Shown here piece by piece: positions 5,916 through 14,455 of a DNA stretch of 64,000 bases. The translations under genes and the position numbers were made by a program. The stretch's first letter is position 1. Each line of letters begins with the position of its first letter. The notes beneath the pieces were generated by a model. The model searched no databases. It had not been told where the DNA came from and saw nothing but the letters and a program-made list of their open reading frames with translations. The stretch covers positions 248,001 to 312,000 of the forward strand of contig NZ_QYRN01000006.1 of NCBI RefSeq assembly GCF_003583935.1, read 5' to 3'. Source of the stretch: Aureimonas flava (lineage in GTDB: Bacteria; Pseudomonadota; Alphaproteobacteria; Rhizobiales; Rhizobiaceae).

Positions 5916-7724
5916 ATGCGCGTTTGGGATACGCTCTCCAACCTCATCACCGGAATGGGGACGGCCAAGGCCAAGAGCTCGGCCACGGTCTACGCCTATG
6001 CCCCCATGGCACCAGGCGAACTGGAGGCGGCTTATCGTGGCTCCTGGCTTGCACGCAAGGTGATCGACATCCCGGCGATGGAGATGTGCCGCGCCTGGCG
6101 CCTATGGCAGGCCGAAGACGACCAGATCGAAGCCATTGAGGCCGAGGAACAGCGCCTCGGGCTGAAGGCGAAGACGCTGGAGGCGAAGACCAAGGCCCGT
6201 CTCTACGGCGGCGCGGCGATCGTGATCAGCGACGGCTCGACCGAACTTACGGAAGAGCTGCGGCCGGATCGTATTCAGAAGGGTGGCGTGCGCTTTCTGT
6301 CGGTGCTGACGTGCCGCGCGCTCACTGCCGGCGAGATGGAGACGGACCCGCTGTCGCAGTGGGTCGGCCAGCCGAAATTCTACCACATGCGCTCGGATGG
6401 GCGGGATATCCGGATCCACCCGTCGCGCCTAGTGCGCCACATCGGTGTTGGGCTGCCCGAGGATGGCTTGGGCGGCGCGACTTCGGGCTGGGGGGACAGC
6501 GTTCTCGAGCCCGTGCACAAGGCGCTGAAGGACGCCGAGAGCGCGGCCGCGAACATCGCTGAGATGACGCACGAGACGAAGGTCGACGTCGTCAAGGTGC
6601 CGAACCTAATGGCCCACGCCGCCGATCCCGACTATGAGGCCCGCTTCCTCCGCCGCACGCAGCTCGCGATGACGGCGAAGTCCGTGAACAACACCCTGCT
6701 GCTCGACAAGGAAGAGGAGTTCGAGCAGAAGACGATGGCATTCGGCACGCTGCCCGATGTCCTCGACCGCTTCCTGCAGATCGCGTCCGGCGCAGCCGAC
6801 ATCCCGGCGACCCGCCTCCTGGGTCAGTCCCCAGCCGGCATGAACGCCACCGGTGAATCCGACCTGCGCAACTTCTACGACCGCATCGCCGCGGGGCAAG
6901 AGCTGGAGCTTCGGCCTGCCATGGCGCTGCTCGACGAATGCCTGATCCGCTCCGCGCTCGGCTCCCGCCCGCCCGAGATCCACTACAAGTGGGCCCCGCT
7001 CTGGCAGATGGGAGAGAAGGACCGGGCCGAGGTCAACCTGAAGAACGCCCAGGCCTTCCAGATCGACGCGAACTCGGGCCTGTTCCCCGATAGCGCGTTG
7101 TCGAAGGGGCGCATCAACCAGTGCGTCGAGGCCGGCACCTATCCGGGGCTGGAGAACGCGCTGGACGAGGCGGAGGGCGAGGGCGACGCGATCGACTTCT
7201 CGGCAAAGGCGGGAGAGCCCGAGGTGCAGCCTGCACCGGTGGTGCGGATGCAGGCCGCGGCGAACGATGCCGAACCGCGTCCGCTCTACGTCCACCGCAA
7301 GGTGCTGAACGGCGCTGCGATCCGGGCATGGGCCAAGACGCAGGGCTTCACCTCGACGCTCGAAGCCTCCGACCTGCACGTCACCATCGCATTCAGCCGG
7401 CAGCCGCTGGACTGGATGAAGGTCGGCGAAAGCTGGGAGGAAGAAATCAAGATCGCCGCCGGCGGGCCCCGTGTCATGGAGCAGTTCGGCGAGGCGACGG
7501 TGCTGCTGATCCCGAGCCGGTCGCTTCAGTGGCGGCACGAGGAGATCAAGGCGGCTGGCGCTTCGTGGGATCACGAGGAGTACCAGCCGCACATCACGAT
7601 CAGCTACGGCGGTGCACCTGCGGACCTGTCTGCGGTCGAGCCGTATCAAGGCGAGATCGTGCTGGGGCCCGAGGTGTTCGAGCCGCTCGATCTCGACTGG
7701 AAGGCGAAGGTGACCGAGGCATGA
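5916..7724 (+). CDS. Portal protein (DUF1073/Phage_portal_3) fused to an Acb1-like 2H phosphoesterase
   Basis: 602 residues. Residues 1 to about 400 are a portal of the DUF1073 type (early segments AYRGSWLARKVIDIPA and MEMCRAW, later GMNATGESDLRNFYDRI). After a charged linker, residues about 440-600 carry two HxT motifs, H488-V-T490 in LHVTIAF and H559-I-T561 in PHITISY, 71 residues apart, as in 2H phosphoesterases. Phage T4 Acb1 uses two HxT motifs at similar spacing to destroy the cyclic oligonucleotides that activate CBASS. Activity against such messengers is inferred. The next gene starts 4 bases before this stop. Confidence 0.9.
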   Translation: MRVWDTLSNLITGMGTAKAKSSATVYAYAPMAPGELEAAYRGSWLARKVIDIPAMEMCRAWRLWQAEDDQIEAIEAEEQRLGLKAKTLEAKTKARLYGGAAIVISDGSTELTEELRPDRIQKGGVRFLSVLTCRALTAGEMETDPLSQWVGQPKFYHMRSDGRDIRIHPSRLVRHIGVGLPEDGLGGATSGWGDSVLEPVHKALKDAESAAANIAEMTHETKVDVVKVPNLMAHAADPDYEARFLRRTQLAMTAKSVNNTLLLDKEEEFEQKTMAFGTLPDVLDRFLQIASGAADIPATRLLGQSPAGMNATGESDLRNFYDRIAAGQELELRPAMALLDECLIRSALGSRPPEIHYKWAPLWQMGEKDRAEVNLKNAQAFQIDANSGLFPDSALSKGRINQCVEAGTYPGLENALDEAEGEGDAIDFSAKAGEPEVQPAPVVRMQAAANDAEPRPLYVHRKVLNGAAIRAWAKTQGFTSTLEASDLHVTIAFSRQPLDWMKVGESWEEEIKIAAGGPRVMEQFGEATVLLIPSRSLQWRHEEIKAAGASWDHEEYQPHITISYGGAPADLSAVEPYQGEIVLGPEVFEPLDLDWKAKVTEA

Positions 7725-7861
7725 CTATCTACGAGGGCGCCTGGAAGCCACTGCGATTTCTCCCACTCATCGAGCGGCGTCTGGTTGAGGTGAGAAATTC
7801 AGTGACGGGCGCCATAGAGACCGGATGGATCCAGTATCGGATCCGCCGGTTCGGCTGGTGA
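7721..7861 (+). CDS. Small phage protein (46 aa)
   Basis: Begins in an ATGA overlap with the portal stop and ends in a TGATG overlap with the next gene. The sequence is aromatic- and arginine-rich (TIYEGAWKPLRFLPL, GWIQYRIRRFGW). No family is recognised. Its tight double overlap in the head operon argues that it is translated. Confidence 0.6.
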   Translation: MTIYEGAWKPLRFLPLIERRLVEVRNSVTGAIETGWIQYRIRRFGW

Positions 7862-8676
7862 TGCGCTACGAACTCGCCCGCCTCGCACCATCCCGCCGGG
7901 CGCGCACCGTCCTCCCGCCCATCTCGGCCAGCCGTGGCGCCGAGACCGACTACACCAATGCCCTGCGCGCCATGCTGCGGGGCTTGGCCGACGAGGTGCA
8001 AGCCACGATCCTGCCGGAAGTCGAGGCCGAAATGGCTCGGCAGAGGATGCTGACACAGGACGCGGTGCGGATGGGGATGTTCGATCGGCTCCTGGATGTC
8101 GCGCTTGGCCTCGCCTTGGTCGCGGAAAGGACGGTGACGCGCATTCTCGGTCTGGAGGTCGATCGGCACACCGAGCGCTGGAAAGCCTCTGTGCGGTCAA
8201 CCTTGGGCATCGACATCGCCACGGTCGTCCGCAACGAGGACTTGGGCGACTACCTGGAGACCGTTACGGACCGGAACGTCGGCTTGATCCGCAAGCTGGC
8301 GCGCGACACGAGCGAGAACGTCCGACAGGCTGTGCTGAACGCCATCCTGCAGGGGCGCACGGCCAAGCAGCTGCGCGGCGACCTGACGGATCAGTTCGGC
8401 ATTTCGCAGCGCCGGGCTAAAGTCATCGCGCGGGACCAGATCGCGAAGGTGACGAGCGACCTTAACCAGCGCCGGCACACGCAGGCTGGGATCACCCACT
8501 ACGTCTGGTCGACGAGCCATGACGAGCGAGTGAGGGCCCGGCATAGGGCGCTCGACGGCAACGAATACGAATACGGAAAGCCGACGGGTGCGGAGCAGGG
8601 GCTTCCGCCAGGTCAGCCGATCCAATGCCGGTGCGTCGGGCGCGCGATAGTGATTTTCGACGGGGAGAGGTTCTGA
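7861..8676 (+). CDS. Head morphogenesis protein (SPP1 gp7 / Mu F-like)
   Basis: 271 residues from the ATG at the TGATG overlap; an in-frame ATG at 7825 is an alternative. The C-terminal half is the Phage_Mu_F domain: a helical stretch (FGISQRRAKVIARDQIAKV), then HYVWSTSHDERVRARH and the closing QCRCVG cysteine motif. In the family it is a minor capsid protein linked to the portal and ejected or used during head assembly. The arrangement after portal and before protease/scaffold is standard. Confidence 0.88.
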   Translation: MRYELARLAPSRRARTVLPPISASRGAETDYTNALRAMLRGLADEVQATILPEVEAEMARQRMLTQDAVRMGMFDRLLDVALGLALVAERTVTRILGLEVDRHTERWKASVRSTLGIDIATVVRNEDLGDYLETVTDRNVGLIRKLARDTSENVRQAVLNAILQGRTAKQLRGDLTDQFGISQRRAKVIARDQIAKVTSDLNQRRHTQAGITHYVWSTSHDERVRARHRALDGNEYEYGKPTGAEQGLPPGQPIQCRCVGRAIVIFDGERF

Positions 8677-8930
8677 TGCGCGCAGGCCGGTCGTTCTGCC
8701 CTGGCTTCATGGGCCGACTCAAGCGCGTGGCGCGCACCGCTACCACCCCTGAACTTCGGGCTCGCTGGACGCGCGTTCTGGTGCATGAGTGCTGCTATCC
8801 CGGCAGCCTGACACATGCGGATCTTCGCGCCATCCAGAAGGCGGGCAGGCTGCAGGATGTGGAGAACGTTTTGCACCGCAGCCGAGTGCAGCAGTTGGAA
8901 CGCCTGATGCAGATGGGGCTGCCGTACTAG
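8676..8930 (+). CDS. Hypothetical phage protein (84 aa)
   Basis: Starts in a TGATG overlap with the preceding stop. It has three cysteines (C8, then CC in HECCYPGSL) and a helical C-terminus (RVQQLERLMQMGLPY). I recognise no family. Its last bases overlap the end of the convergent reverse-strand gene at 8927-9196, so the two terminate tail to tail. Confidence 0.6.
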   Translation: MRAGRSFCPGFMGRLKRVARTATTPELRARWTRVLVHECCYPGSLTHADLRAIQKAGRLQDVENVLHRSRVQQLERLMQMGLPY

Positions 8931-9196
8931 CCGCCGCTCTTCTTCAGGAACATTTCCAGCGCCGTCTTCAATCCTGGCGGCGTAGGCACGTGCTGCACAT
9001 CGGCGAACCGATCCACCTCGGCACGCAGCGCAGCCGGCGCACACCATTCGAACATCGCGTGATGGTGCCCCTTGGCGCCTTCCTCGATGAGCCGCAGCCG
9101 CAGGTCGATGTCATGCAGCCGCAGCTTCACGTCCTGCGTCGCCTTCAGGTTCGCGCGCAGTAGCGCTTCGATTTCGTCGAGCTGGGATCCGGCCAT
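8927..9196 (-). CDS. Reverse-strand coiled-coil protein inside the head operon (89 aa)
   Basis: Residues 1-40 have heptad-like spacing (LDEIEALLRANL, VKLRLHDIDLRLRLIEEGA), suggesting a short coiled coil, then a basic His-rich turn (KGHHH) and a C-terminal helix. It runs against the structural operon and ends exactly at the neighbouring stop codon. No strong ribosome site is seen, so it may be a weakly expressed accessory gene. Function unknown. Confidence 0.5.
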   Translation of the reverse strand: MAGSQLDEIEALLRANLKATQDVKLRLHDIDLRLRLIEEGAKGHHHAMFEWCAPAALRAEVDRFADVQHVPTPPGLKTALEMFLKKSGG

Positions 9197-9231
9197 CGGC
9201 GAGGAACATACACCAGACGAGGGCTTCGGCC

Positions 9232-10377
9232 ATGCAATTCATCGACACCACGGTGCTCGACAGCACGCGGCTGACCGGTGACGGCTATCTCGTGGCTGAG
9301 GCGCGCTGTGTGCGGACCGGCATCCAGGTCTACACCGGTGCGGAGGTTGGCAAGCCCGAGCTCGCCACGGTGCGCGTCTACAGGCCCGAGGCCGAGGTGT
9401 TCTCCAGCGACAGCCTCGCCTCGTTCAGCCACATCCCGATCACCGACGATCATCCCCGCGAAGCCGTCACCGCAGCGAACTGGCGCGATCTGGCGAAGGG
9501 CGAGACGTCCGGCGAGGTGCTGCGCGACGGCCACCGCCTGCGCATCCCGCTGATCGTCAAGGACGCGGCCACCATCCGGAAGGTGCAGGACGGCAAGCGC
9601 GAGCTCTCCGCCGGCTACACCTGCGACCTCGCCTTCGAAACGGGCACCACGCCCGCAGGCGAGGCCTACGACGCGGTCCAGAGGAACATCAGAGCCAATC
9701 ACCTCGCCATCGTCTCACGCGGACGGGCGGGCTCGGAATGCCGCATCGGCGATGAGGCCGGCGGTTCATGGGGCGTCGCCCCGATCAACGACGAAGCACC
9801 CAAGGAGGGCCGCATGGCCGATACCCGCAAGGTGATGGTCGACGGGCTGCAGGTCGAGACGACCGACGCGGGCGCCGCCGCCATCGAGAAGCTGACCAAG
9901 GATCGTGACGTCGCGCAGACCGCGCTGCTCACGGCCGAGGCCGACCACGTCAAGGCCATTGCGGCCAAGGACGCCGAGATCGCCAAGGCCCACGCCGAGC
10001 GCGACGACGCCAAGGGCAAGATCCTGTCCGACGCCGATCTCGACAAGCGCGTCCAGGCGCGGGCCGACCTGATTACGGTCGCCGCGACGATCGCCAAAGA
10101 TGTGAAAACCGCCGGGCTGTCCGACGCCGCGATCCGCAAGGCCGTCGTGATCGCCAAGCTCGGCGACGCGGCCGTGGCCGGCAAGGCCGACGCCTACATC
10201 GACGCGCGCTTCGACATCCTCGCCGAAGCGGCCGGTCAGCAGCAGGACGGCCTGCGCAACGCCATCATCGGCGACGGACGCGCCCCGGCGCCCACGCTCA
10301 CGACCGACGCTGCCTACGAGCAGATGAAGGAGCGTGATCGCAACGCCTGGAACCCGAACGCGAAGAAGGAGGCCTGA
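9232..10377 (+). CDS. DUF2213 prohead protease fused to scaffold
   Basis: 381 residues. Residues about 1-175 are DUF2213, with HIPITDDHP, KRELSAGYTCDL and NHLAIVSRGRAG, which match the conserved His and Ser positions of phage prohead proteases. Residues about 200-265 are alanine- and lysine-rich coiled coil (DHVKAIAAKDAEIAKAHAERD), a typical internal scaffold. The order just before the decoration and capsid genes fits. An in-frame ATG at 9813 could give a separate scaffold protein from the 3' part, as in lambda C/Nu3. That nested start is inference. Confidence 0.85.
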   Translation: MQFIDTTVLDSTRLTGDGYLVAEARCVRTGIQVYTGAEVGKPELATVRVYRPEAEVFSSDSLASFSHIPITDDHPREAVTAANWRDLAKGETSGEVLRDGHRLRIPLIVKDAATIRKVQDGKRELSAGYTCDLAFETGTTPAGEAYDAVQRNIRANHLAIVSRGRAGSECRIGDEAGGSWGVAPINDEAPKEGRMADTRKVMVDGLQVETTDAGAAAIEKLTKDRDVAQTALLTAEADHVKAIAAKDAEIAKAHAERDDAKGKILSDADLDKRVQARADLITVAATIAKDVKTAGLSDAAIRKAVVIAKLGDAAVAGKADAYIDARFDILAEAAGQQQDGLRNAIIGDGRAPAPTLTTDAAYEQMKERDRNAWNPNAKKEA

Positions 10378-10380
10378 TCC

Positions 10381-10839
10381 ATGGTCGCTCCCGTCGTTTC
10401 CTACACCCGCGAGCCCACCGCCAAGGGCTATCCCGGCATGGTCGCCACGACCGAGCCGCACTGGATCACGTCGATGATCGGCGAAGTCGGCACTGGCGAT
10501 ATCCCGTTCGGCTCTGCCGTCGTCTACGGCGCTACCGACGACACGGTGAAGAAGCCGACCGCAGGCGGCAAGTTCGCAGGCATCGCGGTTGCCGACCGCA
10601 CGGTGCTCTTCGCGCAGGGACTCGTGTTCCGGCAGTACGACCAGTTCGGCTGCATGCGCAACGGCACGATCTTCGTCACCGCGCTCGCCAACGTCGTCCA
10701 GGGCGACCCGGTCTACATGACCCCGACCGGCGGCCTGACCAACGCCTCGTCCGGCAACACCATCCTTGCCGACGCCGAATGGATGGACACCGCGGCGGCC
10801 AATGCCCCGGCGCGCATCCGCCTCAACGTCACCAAGTAA
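10381..10839 (+). CDS. Structural cement (decoration) protein
   Basis: 152 residues, mostly beta-strand and glycine-rich, starting 4 bases after the scaffold stop. Features such as GDIPFGSAVVYG, GKFAGIAVADR and VVQGDPVYMTPTGGL match the gp24-like structural cement family that sits on capsid junctions. Its position directly before the major capsid gene is characteristic. Confidence 0.82.
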   Translation: MVAPVVSYTREPTAKGYPGMVATTEPHWITSMIGEVGTGDIPFGSAVVYGATDDTVKKPTAGGKFAGIAVADRTVLFAQGLVFRQYDQFGCMRNGTIFVTALANVVQGDPVYMTPTGGLTNASSGNTILADAEWMDTAAANAPARIRLNVTK

Positions 10840-10851
10840 GGGGAGGGCCAC

Positions 10852-11790
10852 ATGCTCACCATGGACGCGCCTACCCTGGCGCTGAACTTCATGCGCACCG
10901 CGCAGTCGTACATCGAGCCGGGCATCTACGCCCGCCAGTACCCGGACTTCCAGTACCGGGAGCTGGTGCCCCTCGACAACTCGGCCCCCGAGTGGATCAC
11001 CCAGATCGAGTATTTCTCGATGGGCGACGACATCGGCGAGGCTCGCGAGTTCGCCCCCGAGGGTGACGATGTTCCGTTCGTCGACTTCCAGCTCGACAAG
11101 GGCGACGGCAAGGTGACGATGGCCTCGATCGGCTATCGCTACAACCTGCAGGAGCTCGCGCACGCTCAGGTCTACGGCATCCGCCTGACCGACGACCGTG
11201 CCGACGCTGCGCGCCGCGCCTACGAGCGCTACGTGGACAACACCGCCTTCCTCGGCCGCGCCAAGCTCGGCAAGACCGGGCTGGTGAACTCGGGCAACGT
11301 CACGGCGGTAGCTGCGGCCAACGGTGCCGCCGGCACGTCCACCTGGGCGACCAAGACAGCCGACGAGATCCTTCGCGACGTCAACGCGGCGCTCTCGGCG
11401 ATCTTCCTCGGGACCAACGGCATCGAGCAGGCCGACACGATCCTGCTTCCGCAGGCGCAGTACGAGCTGCTCGCCACGCGGCGCCTCGACCCGACCATGA
11501 CGACGACGATCATGGAGCATATCCAGCGCGTCAACGTCTACACGCTGCGCACCGGGCGTCCGCTGACGATCCGCGCCGTGTTCGGCCTCGAGACGGCGGG
11601 CGCCGGCGGCTCGGCCCGCATGGCCATCTACCGCCGCGATCCGTCGGTGGTGAAGCTGCATGTTCCCATGCCGCTGCGCTGGCTCCAGGCCGAGTCTCGC
11701 CTGCTGAAGGTCGAGATCCCCGGCATCTTCCGCCTCGGCGGTGTCGAGGTCCGTCGCCCCGGTGCGATGCGCTACGTGGATGGGATCTGA
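10852..11790 (+). CDS. Major capsid protein (DUF2184 family)
   Basis: 312 residues. Family hallmarks: an N-terminal arm, EWITQIEYFSMGDDIGEAREF, GYRYNLQELAHAQ, and a C-terminal domain with RMAIYRRDPSVVKLHVPMPL followed by VEIPGIFRLGGVEVRRPGAM. These are typical of the DUF2184 capsids with an HK97-like fold. A GGGGAGGG ribosome site lies upstream. It should be the most abundant virion protein of this phage. Confidence 0.92.
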   Translation: MLTMDAPTLALNFMRTAQSYIEPGIYARQYPDFQYRELVPLDNSAPEWITQIEYFSMGDDIGEAREFAPEGDDVPFVDFQLDKGDGKVTMASIGYRYNLQELAHAQVYGIRLTDDRADAARRAYERYVDNTAFLGRAKLGKTGLVNSGNVTAVAAANGAAGTSTWATKTADEILRDVNAALSAIFLGTNGIEQADTILLPQAQYELLATRRLDPTMTTTIMEHIQRVNVYTLRTGRPLTIRAVFGLETAGAGGSARMAIYRRDPSVVKLHVPMPLRWLQAESRLLKVEIPGIFRLGGVEVRRPGAMRYVDGI

Positions 11791-11793
11791 GCC

Positions 11794-12351
11794 ATGACCG
11801 ACATCACCAACAACTCGGGCGGGCCGATCGGCCTCCCCAACGGCCAGGTGATCCAGCCGAAGGCCACGGTTGATGTGCAGGATTGGGATGACCAGTCCGG
11901 GCACGTGGTCGTCAAGGCGTGGCTCAAGGCCAAGGTGCTGACGACCGGGAAGCCGGCAGAGCCCGAGCAGACGGGCGACGGCCGAGACGAGAACGGCGAC
12001 ACGCCCGAGATGGCCGAGATGCGCAAGCGCTTCGACGCATCCTACGCGCAGGCAGCCGGCGAGATCGAGCGTCTGAACGGCGAGCTTGCCGCGCGCGACG
12101 CCACGATCATGGAGCTGCAGGCGTCGCAGGCGTCGCAGGCATCGGCTGGTCCGGCTGCCGGCGGCGAAGGCGAGCAGGATCCGCCCAAGCCCACCTTCTC
12201 CGTGAAGGACAAGGGCCGCGGATGGTTCGCCATCGTCGACGCCGACGGCAACGAGGTGACCAAGTCGCTGCGTGACGACGCCGTGGAAGGCTTCGACGCC
12301 AAGTCCGACGAGGACAAGGCCGCCTTCGTCGACGCCAACAAGGCGGACTGA
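11794..12351 (+). CDS. Head-operon protein with LPNGQ domain, paralogue A (185 aa)
   Basis: The N-terminal 50 residues (LPNGQVIQPKATVDV, then DWDDQSGHVVVKAWLKAKVL) are closely related to those of the next gene. A coiled coil follows (about residues 70-110), then a repetitive SQASQAS linker and a C-terminal small domain (KGRGWFAIVDADGNEV). The pair looks like a tandem duplication that then diverged. Its place after the capsid gene suggests a minor head or decoration protein. Function unknown. Confidence 0.75.
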   Translation: MTDITNNSGGPIGLPNGQVIQPKATVDVQDWDDQSGHVVVKAWLKAKVLTTGKPAEPEQTGDGRDENGDTPEMAEMRKRFDASYAQAAGEIERLNGELAARDATIMELQASQASQASAGPAAGGEGEQDPPKPTFSVKDKGRGWFAIVDADGNEVTKSLRDDAVEGFDAKSDEDKAAFVDANKAD

Positions 12352-12354
12352 CCA

Positions 12355-12693
12355 ATGTCGGCCGCCAACGTCACGAACAGCCACACGGACACGCTCACGC
12401 TTCCGAACGGCCAGGCGATCAAGCCGAAGACGACCGTGCGCGTCGCCGATTGGGACAGCATGGCCGGTCATCCGGCGGTCAAGGCATGGGTGGCCGCCAA
12501 GGCGCTCGTCATCGACACGAAGTCCGCCCCCGTTCCGCAGGAAGGCCAGCCGATGACGGCGGCCGACCTGCTGGCGGCGGACGACATGCCCTGGCCGGCT
12601 TTCCGCGCGGAAGCGCGCCGGATTCTCGGCTCGGAGGCGCCCGACCGCAAGGACGAGATCGTCGCCGCACTCAAGGCCAAGACGGAAGCCTGA
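12355..12693 (+). CDS. Head-operon protein with LPNGQ domain, paralogue B (112 aa)
   Basis: Residues about 12-52 repeat the N-terminal domain of the preceding gene (LPNGQAIKPKTTVRV, DWDSMAGHPAVKAWVAAKAL). Instead of a coiled coil it ends in a short helical region resembling a SAP or Rho N-like fold (PWPAFRAEARRILGSEA). It begins 3 bases after the first copy stops. Probably a capsid-associated protein, by context. Confidence 0.72.
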   Translation: MSAANVTNSHTDTLTLPNGQAIKPKTTVRVADWDSMAGHPAVKAWVAAKALVIDTKSAPVPQEGQPMTAADLLAADDMPWPAFRAEARRILGSEAPDRKDEIVAALKAKTEA

Positions 12694-12696
12694 ACC

Positions 12697-13107
12697 ATGG
12701 CCTACAGCGTCCCGACCTACGACCAGTTCATCGCGCGCTATCCCGTCTTCCAGCCTGCGTCAGAGGCGCTGGTCCGCTCGGTGCTTGCGGAAGCTGCGCA
12801 GACGGTTGGGGCACCCGGCGAAACACGGTGGCTGGAGCGCGACTATGCCCCAGCCATTCGTCTCCTGACGGCGCACAACCTCATCGTCGAGGGCGTGCTG
12901 TCGGGTGGCAGCGGGTCTGCGGATGGCACCTACGCCGGTCCTATCACGAAGGAGCGCGTCGGCGACGTCGAGGTCACCTATGGCGGTTCGTCGTCTTCAT
13001 CCGATGACGGGGTGTCGAACTCGGCCAACCCGCTCGCCTCGACCTCCTACGGCCGCCAGTACCTCGCTCTGATGCGGGCGAACTTCGGCGGGCCGCTGGT
13101 GGCCTGA
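12697..13107 (+). CDS. Head-tail connector protein (DUF4054)
   Basis: 136 residues. The opening YDQFIARYPVFQ, then AQTVGAPGETRWLERDYAPA and HNLIVEG, and the C-terminal STSYGRQYLALMRANFGG match DUF4054 neck proteins, which resemble the gp6-type adaptor that bridges portal and tail. Its last base is the first base of the next start (TGATG). Confidence 0.85.
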   Translation: MAYSVPTYDQFIARYPVFQPASEALVRSVLAEAAQTVGAPGETRWLERDYAPAIRLLTAHNLIVEGVLSGGSGSADGTYAGPITKERVGDVEVTYGGSSSSSDDGVSNSANPLASTSYGRQYLALMRANFGGPLVA

Positions 13108-13580
13108 TGTTCAAGGGCGAGGTCATCCGGCATCGCCGCATCGACGTCTCGGACCTCGCCATCAAGCTGAAGGGCCCGACGAAGGTCAAGGTCGGCTTCC
13201 CGTCCGGCAAGGCGGGCGCCGACATTGTGCAGCGCGCTGTCTGGAACGAGTTCGGCACCCGCGGGGGCGCATCCGGCGGCGGCTGGGGCGGGCCCGTTCC
13301 CGAGCGCCCATTCATGCGCAACGCGATGCGGTCGAACCGCGGCAAGTATCAGCGGGCGATGGCAGCCGGCGCCCGTGAGGTGCTTCGGTCCTCAACCAGC
13401 TTGCGCAGCATTCTCCCGCGGCTCGGCGCGCTCGCGCAGGGCGACATCCAGGCCGAGATCACAGCACTCCGTTCGCCGCCGAACAGCCCGGTGACGATCG
13501 CCCTCAAGGGCTCGTCCAACCCGCTGATCGACACGGGCGAGATGCGGCAGCGCGTGACTTGGCAGGTGGAGGACGACTGA
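13107..13580 (+). CDS. Neck/tail completion protein (HK97 gp10-like)
   Basis: 157 residues with the classic order of the family: VWNEFGTRGG, PERPFMRNAMRSN, a helical middle, and NPLIDTGEMRQRVTW near the C-terminus. It completes the head-tail joint. A TGATG overlap couples it to the next gene. Confidence 0.85.
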   Translation: MFKGEVIRHRRIDVSDLAIKLKGPTKVKVGFPSGKAGADIVQRAVWNEFGTRGGASGGGWGGPVPERPFMRNAMRSNRGKYQRAMAAGAREVLRSSTSLRSILPRLGALAQGDIQAEITALRSPPNSPVTIALKGSSNPLIDTGEMRQRVTWQVEDD

Positions 13581-13918
13581 TGCTGAACGTCCAGCGTGCC
13601 ATCAACAACGTGACCGGCGGGACTGTGTCTCTTGTCCGCGAGAAAGGTTCGTGGGCGCGAGGGAAGTGGGTTTCCGTACCATCCGCCCCGCAACCCATCC
13701 GCGCCTCTGTGCAGCCTGTCTCGGGCCGGGAATACCAGAATTTGCCGGAAGGCATCCGCAACGAAGCGCAGGCCGTCATCTACTCGCCCGTCGCGCTGCG
13801 GTCCGATGACACGATCGTGGACGGCGAGACGCGCTACCGGATCCTGTCGATCGACGACTGGCTCGCGCGAGGCGGCTACTGCAAGGCGGTGCTCGGCGCA
13901 TTGAAAGCCACGGCATGA
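13580..13918 (+). CDS. Head-tail adaptor-like protein (112 aa)
   Basis: Start set by the TGATG overlap. Residues about 38-100 (SVQPVSGREYQNLPEG, AVIYSPVALRSDDTIVD, YRILSIDDW) follow the beta-barrel pattern of SPP1 gp16-like head closure proteins. It lies between two other neck genes. Family assignment rests on pattern and context. Confidence 0.75.
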   Translation: MLNVQRAINNVTGGTVSLVREKGSWARGKWVSVPSAPQPIRASVQPVSGREYQNLPEGIRNEAQAVIYSPVALRSDDTIVDGETRYRILSIDDWLARGGYCKAVLGALKATA

Positions 13919-14409
13919 CCGAGGACGACGTCGCCGATCGCCTCTGGCAGTGGCTGACCGAGCTGCTGGACACCACCGTCATTCACGCATTCCAGGGGGC
14001 ACAGGCTCCTGCCGAACCGTACATCGTCCTGAACCTGACGCTCGCCGGTTCGGTCCGGGCCAACCAGGCGGACTGGGAGTTCACCAGCACGGGAACGGGT
14101 GCCGACGAGGTCTGGAGACAGGCCCCGGTGCTCGAATGGTTCTGGCGTTTCTCGCTGAACTGCTACGGCGCCGGCGGAGCGACCATCCTCCGTCAGCTTC
14201 GATCGGCGCAGCATGTGCCGACGGTCCTCGCATCGCTCGCGCCGCTGTCCTTGTTCGAGGTCTCGGACGTCCGGAACGTGCCTGAGCTCGTCAACGAAGA
14301 GTACGTGCCGCGCGCCCAGGTCGACATCGAGCTTCGCGGCATCCTGCGGGACGGCTTCGTGGTCGACGTGGTCGACACCACCGAACCGATCGACCCGATC
14401 GCCCTCTGA
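13915..14409 (+). CDS. Phage neck terminator protein
   Basis: 164 residues, overlapping the previous stop by 4 bases. The sequence alternates strands and helices, with YIVLNLTLAG near residue 37, WFWRFSLNCYG near 80 and PRAQVDIELRG near 140, as in the neck terminator family that caps the tail before head joining. It directly precedes the sheath gene. Confidence 0.75.
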   Translation: MTEDDVADRLWQWLTELLDTTVIHAFQGAQAPAEPYIVLNLTLAGSVRANQADWEFTSTGTGADEVWRQAPVLEWFWRFSLNCYGAGGATILRQLRSAQHVPTVLASLAPLSLFEVSDVRNVPELVNEEYVPRAQVDIELRGILRDGFVVDVVDTTEPIDPIAL

Positions 14410-14455
14410 TCACCACCACCGGTAGCCCGTCGAGGGCGTTAAGAAAGGACGTCCC

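Noticed and set aside
9766-12471. A 901-codon open frame on the reverse strand
   Set aside because: It runs antisense through the scaffold, decoration and capsid genes. Its predicted protein is low-complexity Arg/Val/Gly-rich, the usual shadow of GC-rich genes.
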